A stretch of DNA of 39,229 nucleotides, taken from contig NZ_REBN01000125.1 of assembly GCF_007692705.1 (NCBI RefSeq), positions 1 to 39,229 on the forward strand, written 5' to 3'. This stretch comes from Mongoliibacter sp. GTDB lineage: Bacteria > Bacteroidota > Bacteroidia > Cytophagales > Cyclobacteriaceae. Numbering within the stretch: the first letter of the stretch is position 1; every line of letters begins with the position of its first letter. Of this stretch, positions 33,336-39,229 are shown in pieces. The notes beneath the pieces were generated by a model, which saw only the letters and a program-made list of their open reading frames with translations, was not told where the DNA came from and did not search any database. A program made the position numbers and the translations under genes.

Positions 33336-34885
33336 AAGAAATTACTGTAATCAAAGGAGAAAAGCTTAGGAGGGACTGTAAACCCTCCAGCAGAAATCTC
33401 TTCAGAAGAAATCCATCCTGAATTGTCTGCTTTTAGGTATATGGCTTCTGTCTGGCCTAATACAGCAGGACTACCCAAAACTATTCTGTTTTTTTTGCCT
33501 TGAAAAATATCAAAAGAGGGATAACCTGAAAAAAGCCAAACAAAACATTGGGTAGAAAAACCGGCATTTGTATAGCCAATCATTGCAATATCACCAGTGA
33601 TGGGATTGATGTCTGCACCCGTAATCAGACCCTGGGAATCAAATTCAGTTATGAATTCAGCCTCATACCCCCCGGGAGTACTAGGAAGTGTATAATACTT
33701 AGTTTTGTTGTCTAGCCAGTTTTTGCTGAAAAGATGTAGTTTGCCGTTAGCAAAAAAAAACGCCTCACAATCAAAGTTATTGTTATTCAACGCAGGAGTG
33801 AAGTCACTTTGATCCGGGTATGAAAAGGTGATTTTATCGGCCTCTACTTCTTCCTGACTGATCACTTTAGATTTTTCTATTTTGTAAATGGTTAAATCTT
33901 TTCTGTTACCAGAGTTATTTCCGAAATCACCTATAAACAGATATTCCTCATTTTGGGCGAGACTTTCCCAGTCAATATTTTCAGCATTACTTACCCTAAC
34001 CCTTTTTAAAGTGTTTCCATTGGATTCATCCACTTGGTAGATAATGTTTTCATTACCGCTGTCATTGATTGTCCATAATTGATTATTAAAGTAAGCCAAG
34101 CCCGAACTTTCTCTCAGTTCTGATACCAAATTCGTGACAAATTGTGGCATTTGGGTAGCTGGGACTGTCCCCACATTGACCATTAAATCTTCTTCAATCA
34201 AATCAAAATCCTGCATTTGCAGGTCTACCACCTCACTACTACCATCAGAAACAATAACCCTGTAGTTATAATGCTTGTAAGCTTCTACGGAAATGGTTCT
34301 CCTGATGGTATTTTGAAAAATGTTCTCTATAATTTCTAAGACAGGTTCTCTTCCTGATTTGACATATTTGTAATAGTGATTTCCCAAAAGTGTCATATTG
34401 ATACTGCTACCATCCACCATGATGGGTGCCGACTCTAGGTTTTTGTTCTTTACAGTTACCAGTCCATACTCGGTTTCAGCCTGTAATCTAATTTCTAAGG
34501 AAGCACTATTCAAACGGAATTCACCCTTTGCTGTGTAGGGTAAAAAGTTTTCGTAATTATTCCCAGAAACCTCTGTACTGTAGGTGTAATCTGCATAAGG
34601 AAGCTTCAATGAGCTATTACCGAAATTATTCGGATCATAAATGAGCTCATATTGCTCTCCTGTTTGTTCGCTGGTAAAGGTTATTTTAGCTTCTGACTTG
34701 AATACATGTGTCCAAGTAGATCCGGATTGAAGTCTAGCACTAGGAGTACCCTGATTGTATGCTTGAAGCTCTAATTCACTCAACCTAACAAGACCTTCTT
34801 GGGTTGAAGGTTGTTCTTCTTTCTTTTCGCAGCCAAAGGATAGCAGGAGAAATAAAGAAATGACATATTGTAATTTTTTGTTCAT
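33332..34885 (-). CDS. Lipoprotein with C-terminal beta-propeller, function unknown
   Basis: From ATG 34885 the product is 517 residues with a lipoprotein signal (LLLSFGC, Cys19). The N-terminal 220 residues look like a PEGA/carrier-type beta region; the rest carries a propeller with LRESSGLAYFNNQLWTINDS, NIDWESLAQNEEYLFIGDFG, NFDCEAFFFANGKLHLFSKN and ITGADINPITGDIAMIGYT. These NDSG and IGDFGNN motifs are typical of a Bacteroidota surface-propeller group often predicted as hypothetical. The role is unknown. It converges on the PAS protein with a four-base overlap. A TTG at 34912 would extend the protein by nine residues and is unlikely, because ATG 34885 directly opens a signal peptide. Confidence 0.8.
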   Translation of the reverse strand: MNKKLQYVISLFLLLSFGCEKKEEQPSTQEGLVRLSELELQAYNQGTPSARLQSGSTWTHVFKSEAKITFTSEQTGEQYELIYDPNNFGNSSLKLPYADYTYSTEVSGNNYENFLPYTAKGEFRLNSASLEIRLQAETEYGLVTVKNKNLESAPIMVDGSSINMTLLGNHYYKYVKSGREPVLEIIENIFQNTIRRTISVEAYKHYNYRVIVSDGSSEVVDLQMQDFDLIEEDLMVNVGTVPATQMPQFVTNLVSELRESSGLAYFNNQLWTINDSGNENIIYQVDESNGNTLKRVRVSNAENIDWESLAQNEEYLFIGDFGNNSGNRKDLTIYKIEKSKVISQEEVEADKITFSYPDQSDFTPALNNNNFDCEAFFFANGKLHLFSKNWLDNKTKYYTLPSTPGGYEAEFITEFDSQGLITGADINPITGDIAMIGYTNAGFSTQCFVWLFSGYPSFDIFQGKKNRIVLGSPAVLGQTEAIYLKADNSGWISSEEISAGGFTVPPKLFSFDYSNFF

Positions 34886-35172
34886 GTAAGACTTGCCAAT
34901 TAACAAGATCAAATCTAAGCGATTAAGCGCATACTCACAATTGATTTTTATAATTCAAATTACTACTGACAATTTTGAAGTTTTAAGTCCCTTACAAACA
35001 TTTCTATAAACAAAAGGTTACGAGTGTATAAACAATATTAGGTCATGAAATCGTGTATGGTCCTGAACATTTGGGATCAAATTCCGGGTTGCTTTCTGAT
35101 AACTTAAGAGGTTACGAAATATTTTCGGTTTAAATGCAAGGTTCCATTTGACCTGGAAAAAAAAATAAAAAA

Positions 35173-35592
35173 ATGAAAGAGGTCTTGAAAGAGTATTCGT
35201 CAAAGTCCAATGGAAACAAAAACGGTAATGGGACTCTCAACAAAGAAAATAAATTGTTAGTCAAAAACGCAATTTTTGTAAGAAACAAAGGCAACCTGGT
35301 TAAAGTAAAATTCTCCGATATCATGTGGATGAAAGGTGATGGGAATTATACGACCCTGGTTACCCGTACAAGTGTGTATTCCCTAAGAAACATTCTCAAG
35401 GAGTTTGAATCCATCTTGCCTGCTGATGAATTTATCAGAATTCACAAAAGTTACATTGTAAGGATTGAGGAAATCATAACCATCAACCCAAAAGAATTAA
35501 CGGTTGATAAAGATGTTGTTCCTGTAGGTCGAACTTATTACCAAAATCTCCTGAATGGAATTAATAAACTAGGATCTGGAGGGAATGATTGA
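35173..35592 (+). CDS. Stand-alone LytTR DNA-binding protein
   Basis: The 139-residue protein has a low-complexity Asn/Gly/Lys-rich N-terminus (about residues 9-27) and one LytTR DNA-binding domain (about 30-130): KVKFSDIMWMKGDGNYTTL, YSLRNILKEFESILPADEFI, RIHKSYIVRIEEI and VPVGRTYYQNLLNGI. No receiver or membrane domain is present, so it would act as a regulator responding to an unknown input or to abundance. The neighbouring sensors lack output domains, so it could be their downstream part, though this is inference. It is preceded by 287 bases of non-coding DNA that hold no recognised feature, and the queA gene converges on it with a three-base gap. Confidence 0.9.
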   Translation: MKEVLKEYSSKSNGNKNGNGTLNKENKLLVKNAIFVRNKGNLVKVKFSDIMWMKGDGNYTTLVTRTSVYSLRNILKEFESILPADEFIRIHKSYIVRIEEIITINPKELTVDKDVVPVGRTYYQNLLNGINKLGSGGND

Positions 35593-35608
35593 TAATCAGT
35601 CCCTCCAG
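35576..35608. other. Hairpin enclosing both convergent stop codons (LytTR / queA)
   Basis: CTGGAGGGA (35576-35584) pairs with TCCCTCCAG (35600-35608), and inside it TGATT pairs with AATCA around a GAT loop, with one A/G mismatch between the two stems. The stop codons of both genes (35590-35592 plus, 35596-35598 minus) lie in the inner stem and loop. No T-run follows, so it is not a standard terminator. Confidence 0.6.
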
Positions 35609-36819
35609 TAAATATTGCTATCACCATAGCTCAGAAATCTGTAATCTTGACTCAATGCTTCATCATAAATTTTTCTCCAATTGCCTTCTGTAAATGCGGC
35701 TATAAGTAGGACCAAGGTTGATGAAGGTTGGTGAAAATTAGTCACAAGTCCATCGCATACTTTGAAGTCATAGCCGGGCATGATAAATATCTCAGTGGAT
35801 CCTGTGATCTCTCTGAGATTATATTTTTGCATATATTTTAAAATAGCTTCAAAACTTTCTTGCTTGGTTGGAAGATCCTTTGTTTCACCGTAAGGGAAAA
35901 GTTTTTCTATCAAAAATTCGCAGCTGGTATCTTTTAATAATTTCACACCATACCAATACAGACTTTCTAAAGTCCTCATTGAGGTGGTGCCAACAGCCAC
36001 TATTTTTTGTTTTTGCTTAGCGATATTCACAATGCTTTCCAAAGAAACCACCACTTGTTCACTGTGCATATTATGCTCGGTAATCATTTCTGATTTGATG
36101 GGCTGAAAGGTACCTGCGCTTACATGGAGGGTAAGGTATTCTTCTTTAATTCCTTTACGCCTCAATTGTTCTAATACATTTTCGGTAAAATGAAGTCCAG
36201 CTGTTGGAGCGGCTACGGCTCCTTCCTTTTTAGAATACACTGTTTGATAGCGGGGCTTGTCATCCGGGGTTGCCTTTCTATTAAGGTAGGGGGGAAGGGG
36301 CACTTCGCCGGAAGCTTCCACTAATGAAACAAAGGGTATAAGATTACCTTTCCATTCCAATTGAACCCACCTTTTATCCCTATCAGTCAGTTTTGCGGTA
36401 AGTTCAACCTGTTCTCCATGGATTTCCACAATCCCCCTCAGTTGTTCTTGTGCCTTCCATTTTTTAAGGTTGCCGATCATGCATTCCCAAGTAACTGATT
36501 GGGTATTGATCATTACTTCATTGATTACAGCGCTTGGATAAATGGGCTTCAGTAAAAAAATCTCAATTTTTGCCCCTGTTGCTCTTTGAAAAATCAACCT
36601 TGCCGGAATTACTTTGGTATTGTTGAATACCATCATGCAGTCCTCTGGTAGTATTTGAGGCAAATCTTTGAAGCCATGATGGGTAATTCCCTGTTTGTTG
36701 TATTGGAGGAGCTTTGACTCATCCCTTATTTCAAGCGGAAACTTGGCGATTTTTTCTTCAGGCAATGTATATTCGTAATCCGTTAAACGTATATTTTGGA
36801 TTGATTTCAACAAAGTCAT
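35596..36819 (-). CDS. queA: tRNA preQ1(34) S-adenosylmethionine ribosyltransferase-isomerase QueA
   Basis: The 407-residue protein matches QueA: DYEYTLPEEKIAKFPLEIRDESKLL at the start, VFNNTKVIPARL, GRTYYQ-like context absent but AAPTAGLHFTENVLEQLR, LHVSAGTFQPIKSE, VGTTSMRTLESLYW and FIMPGYDFKVCDGLVTNFHQP. It adds the ribosyl group of SAM to preQ1 in tRNA to make epoxyqueuosine. At 407 residues it is longer than the roughly 356-residue E. coli enzyme; the extra length lies in the central beta region. It converges on the LytTR gene and diverges from menC, with 45 bases between their starts. It is cytoplasmic, with no signal. Confidence 0.93.
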   Translation of the reverse strand: MTLLKSIQNIRLTDYEYTLPEEKIAKFPLEIRDESKLLQYNKQGITHHGFKDLPQILPEDCMMVFNNTKVIPARLIFQRATGAKIEIFLLKPIYPSAVINEVMINTQSVTWECMIGNLKKWKAQEQLRGIVEIHGEQVELTAKLTDRDKRWVQLEWKGNLIPFVSLVEASGEVPLPPYLNRKATPDDKPRYQTVYSKKEGAVAAPTAGLHFTENVLEQLRRKGIKEEYLTLHVSAGTFQPIKSEMITEHNMHSEQVVVSLESIVNIAKQKQKIVAVGTTSMRTLESLYWYGVKLLKDTSCEFLIEKLFPYGETKDLPTKQESFEAILKYMQKYNLREITGSTEIFIMPGYDFKVCDGLVTNFHQPSSTLVLLIAAFTEGNWRKIYDEALSQDYRFLSYGDSNIYWRD

Positions 36820-36864
36820 TGGCAGCTTGTTCTGTTTTTGATTTAGCCTGCAAATATAGCCCTA

Positions 36865-37965
36865 ATGCCAAAAGAATTAAATAAAATAAACTTCTCCTAT
36901 CTACCTCATTTACTTAAATTCAAATTTGAGGCAGGAACTTCAAGAGGAACACTCAAAGAAAAAAGAACTTTTTTTATCAAAGCTTCGAGTAATCTTAGCC
37001 CCGATATCTACGGTTGGGGAGAAGCGGCACCCCTACCTAAACTGAGTCCTGATGATCTACCAGATTTTGAAGTTTTATTATCCAATCTCTGTATAGATCT
37101 TTCAGGAAAAACTATACCCAAAGAGGATAAAGCCATTTTTCAATGGGTAAAGGAGCATATCCCAGAAAATTTACCAAGTGTTCGATTTGCATTTGAAACA
37201 GCATTGCTAGACTTTAAAAATGGTGGGGAAAAGAAAATATTTCAGACTGATTTTATCAGCATCCGAAAACCCATCCCGATAAATGGTTTGATTTGGATGG
37301 GAAACAAAGATTTTATGCTGAAGCAAATAGATCAGAAATTGAAGGAGGGATATGATTGCATCAAGATGAAAATTGGAGCAATAGACTTTGAGCAGGAGTG
37401 CTCTCTTTTGTCTTACATAAGGGAAAGCTATGGTGCTGATAGGATTACCTTGAGGGTAGACGCAAATGGCGCTTTTTCTCCAGATGAGGCTATGGAAAAG
37501 ATGACAAAACTTGCTTCTTTTGATTTGCATAGTATAGAACAGCCAATTAAGCAGGGGCAAATAAAGGTAATGACCAAACTATGCATTCAAACACCTTTAC
37601 CCATTGCTCTGGATGAGGAATTGATTGGAATACATGGCTTAGAAGAAAAAAGAGATTTGCTGGAAAAAATCAAACCGCAGTTTATAATCTTAAAGCCTAC
37701 ACTGTTAGGCGGTTTGGATTCAAGTAGAGAGTGGATTGAGTTGGCAGAATCCATGGGAATAGGTTGGTGGATGACATCTGCTCTGGAGAGTAATATCGGA
37801 TTGAATGCCATAGCACAATTTACTTCAACCTTCAAAACAGGTCTTCCTCAAGGTTTAGGAACGGGTCAGTTATACCACAATAATGTGCCTTCCCCTTTGT
37901 GGATTGATTCGGGGACTTTGTGTTATGATGAAGAAAAACAAAAATGGAAAAATCCTGAAGGGTAA
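36865..37965 (+). CDS. menC: o-succinylbenzoate synthase, MenC-type enolase superfamily
   Basis: The 366-residue protein belongs to the muconate-lactonising (MR/MLE) branch of the enolase superfamily. Catalytic positions can be placed: KMK motif Lys167/Lys169, metal ligands Asp199 (RVDANGAF), Glu225 (IEQPI) and Asp250 (LDEEL), and second base Lys277 (ILKPTLLGG). The N-terminal lid contains TSRGTLKEKRTFFI and YGWGEAAPLPKLSPDD, typical of Bacteroidota MenC. It would dehydrate SHCHC to o-succinylbenzoate in menaquinone synthesis. Dipeptide epimerase is the alternative, because this superfamily branch is easily mixed up, but the KxK plus KPT arrangement and lid sequence favour MenC. It starts 45 bases from the divergent queA start; other men genes are not in the window. 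Confidence 0.82.
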   Translation: MPKELNKINFSYLPHLLKFKFEAGTSRGTLKEKRTFFIKASSNLSPDIYGWGEAAPLPKLSPDDLPDFEVLLSNLCIDLSGKTIPKEDKAIFQWVKEHIPENLPSVRFAFETALLDFKNGGEKKIFQTDFISIRKPIPINGLIWMGNKDFMLKQIDQKLKEGYDCIKMKIGAIDFEQECSLLSYIRESYGADRITLRVDANGAFSPDEAMEKMTKLASFDLHSIEQPIKQGQIKVMTKLCIQTPLPIALDEELIGIHGLEEKRDLLEKIKPQFIILKPTLLGGLDSSREWIELAESMGIGWWMTSALESNIGLNAIAQFTSTFKTGLPQGLGTGQLYHNNVPSPLWIDSGTLCYDEEKQKWKNPEG

Positions 37966-38026
37966 ATTTAATTTTCTGATCCTAAAATCTAAAAATGTTT
38001 ATTTTATAAAAATATGGACATAAAAA

Positions 38027-38049
38027 AAGTCCCGAAATATTCGGGACTT
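38027..38049. terminator. Terminator of the cold-shock gene
   Basis: AAGTCCCGAA (38027-38036) pairs with TTCGGGACTT (38040-38049) around a three-base loop. On the minus strand it is followed by a T-run, making a good terminator for the cold-shock gene that ends 29 bases upstream; it may also stop transcripts from menC. Confidence 0.9.
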
Positions 38050-38077
38050 CTTAAATTGATGTCAATGTGTATATAGC

Positions 38078-38269
38078 TTAGACTACTTTTACATTCACAG
38101 CGTTTAGGCCTTTTCTTCCTTCTTTAAGGTCGAAAGTAACTTCGTCATCTTCTCTGATTTCGTCGATCAAGCCTGTGATGTGAACGAAATACTCTTTTGA
38201 TGATTCGTTGTCTACGATAAAACCGAATCCTTTAGATTCATTAAAAAATTTTACTTTTCCTGTGTTCAT
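38078..38269 (-). CDS. Cold-shock domain protein (CspA family)
   Basis: The 63-residue protein is a single cold-shock domain with RNP1 KGFGFI and RNP2 YFVHI, starting MNTGKVKFFNESKGFGFI and ending GLNAVNVKVV. It is an RNA/single-strand DNA chaperone. I place the start at ATG 38269 because the domain begins there; a frame open further upstream (TTG 38350) would add 27 residues before the domain and is not a credible part. A perfect terminator lies 29 bases past the stop. The 159 bases upstream, between the lactonase stop and this start, would hold the promoter and 5' leader, as usual for csp genes. Confidence 0.95.
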   Translation of the reverse strand: MNTGKVKFFNESKGFGFIVDNESSKEYFVHITGLIDEIREDDEVTFDLKEGRKGLNAVNVKVV

Positions 38270-38428
38270 GATAATTGATATTGAATTAATAATAATGCCA
38301 AAGGTACGGATACTTTTTACAATTAAAACCATTCCGCTAAAATAATTCAAAAGTATTTTATGTGATTCGCCAAAAATTATTTCATTTAGCCAATATGTAA
38401 AGGCTACATAAAGCGGGAATATTCTGAT

Positions 38429-39229
38429 TTAATCCAATTCATATAAATAAACCGGTTTATTGTAATTTACTTTTAAATTGGTCTTACTAAGCTTCCCGTT
38501 TCTTAAATTTCTCTCAAACACCACAATATCAGATGTTTCCTGATGAGCTGCCAATACATACTTCCCATCTTTGGTGATGATGAAATTTCTGGGCATAATT
38601 CCACCGGATTTGATCCTTTCTACAAAATTCAACTTACCTTCTTTATCAATTTCAAAGGAACTGATCTCATTTGCATCTCCTCTATTAGAGGCATAAAGAA
38701 ACTTATTATCAGGTGAAAATCTTAATTCAGCAGCTCCGACCGCTCCAATAAAATCCTTATCTGTCAAACTCACTGTTTGGATAAGCCTCATTTGGCCATC
38801 TTCAAACCCATATACACCTATTTCTGCAGACAACTCATGTATAAGATAAACTGTATTACCTTTTGGATGAATGATTAAGTGTCTAGGCCCAACACCCCCT
38901 TCAACTTCAAAATAAGGAAATGCTGCCGGTTGAAAAGGCACTGCAAAATCCGGATTGAAATCATAAAGGTGGATTTTGTCTGTTCCCAAGTCCCCAACCA
39001 ACAGGTACTGACCATTTGGGTGAAAAACTGTGCTATGTACGTGTGCTTTTTCCTGTCTTGAAGAATTGATACTTTGTCCTTCGTGAGCAAAAGTCTGAAC
39101 ATGGGTCAAGTTCCCTTGATCTATTTTATATGCAGAAAAATTGCCACCTGAATAATTACCCACCACTAGAAATTTTTCATCTGGGCTTAAGCTCAAATAG
39201 CATGGGTGATCGCCAAAAGTAGATTTTTC
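38429..39229 (-). CDS. Lactonase family protein (6-phosphogluconolactonase-type propeller), 5' end outside window
   Basis: The reading frame is open to the window edge, so the gene is incomplete at its 5' end. Within the first visible residues the frame reads FGDHPCYLSLSPDEKFLVVG, followed by NYSGGNFSAYKI, VHSTVFHPNGQYLLVGDLG, VGPRHLIIHPKGNTVYLIHE and MPRNFIITKDGKYVLAAHQE. These are hallmark repeats of the seven-bladed lactonase propeller (Pfam PF10282). The visible 266 codons cover most of the protein, which usually has about 340-380 residues. The start seen at 39196 is a TTG inside a conserved strand and is not real. Such proteins hydrolyse gluconolactone-type lactones or are surface propellers of unknown substrate. 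Confidence 0.9.
   Translation of the reverse strand, partial: EKSTFGDHPCYLSLSPDEKFLVVGNYSGGNFSAYKIDQGNLTHVQTFAHEGQSINSSRQEKAHVHSTVFHPNGQYLLVGDLGTDKIHLYDFNPDFAVPFQPAAFPYFEVEGGVGPRHLIIHPKGNTVYLIHELSAEIGVYGFEDGQMRLIQTVSLTDKDFIGAVGAAELRFSPDNKFLYASNRGDANEISSFEIDKEGKLNFVERIKSGGIMPRNFIITKDGKYVLAAHQETSDIVVFERNLRNGKLSKTNLKVNYNKPVYLYELD

Noticed and set aside
38446-38461. Perfect 16-base palindrome AATAAACCGGTTTATT in the lactonase gene
   Set aside because: It lies in codons for conserved C-terminal residues and has no T-run; probably chance.

Overview
The window looks like chromosomal DNA from a Bacteroidota bacterium, most likely Cytophagales and probably Cyclobacteriaceae; the family call is inference. 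Support comes from a SusC/SusD pair, an HmuR/HmuY-type heme system, many lipoproteins, a two-component propeller/Y_Y_Y sensor, PAS proteins with DHp-like tails, AT-rich intergenic DNA and the general lack of Shine-Dalgarno sequences. No insertion sequence, phage, integrase or CRISPR array was seen.

Layout. (1) 1-2.5 kb: a Tat-exported FAD-dependent oxidoreductase, with a small four-helix membrane protein converging on it. (2) 3.1-10.3 kb: a six-gene heme operon hmuT-hmuU-hmuV-hemS-hmuR-hmuY. Heme is bound at the surface (HmuY-like lipoprotein), crosses the outer membrane through a TonB receptor carrying the FRAP/His/NPDL heme signature, is handed to the HmuTUV ABC importer and is received by a HemS-type cytoplasmic protein. 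Palindromes upstream of hmuT look like an iron-regulator operator, and a terminator-like hairpin separates hemS from hmuR. (3) 10.5-10.9 kb: a small lipoprotein on the minus strand. (4) 11.5-22.2 kb: a secreted BNR/VPS10-type propeller protein, a Tat-signal M24 peptidase, SusC, SusD and a secreted S10 serine carboxypeptidase. This reads as an oligopeptide-scavenging locus. (5) 22.3-24.7 kb: two pirins and a Crp/Fnr-type regulator, all on the minus strand. (6) 25.1-26.4 kb: a fasciclin-domain lipoprotein and a YdeI/DUF1801 protein. (7) 26.5-35.6 kb: a signalling-rich stretch holding a giant propeller sensor that ends after its DHp domain, an overlapping single-domain response regulator, a Kelch protein, tRNA-Ser(GCT), a small unknown protein, a three-PAS protein ending in a DHp-like segment with Thr where His is expected, a propeller lipoprotein and a LytTR protein with no receiver. 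(8) 35.6-39.2 kb: queA, menC, a cold-shock protein and the 3' part of a lactonase gene that runs off the window.

The least expected observations are the two kinase-like proteins that stop after the DHp domain and have no ATPase domain, and a non-coding dispersed repeat present in at least three diverged copies (about 151-267, 2829-2904 and 10315-10395). Also notable are the composition of the heme operon, an orphan terminator-like palindrome at 31375-31400, and a hairpin that encloses the stop codons of two convergent genes at 35576-35608. All functional calls rest on motifs read by eye; no database search was run.
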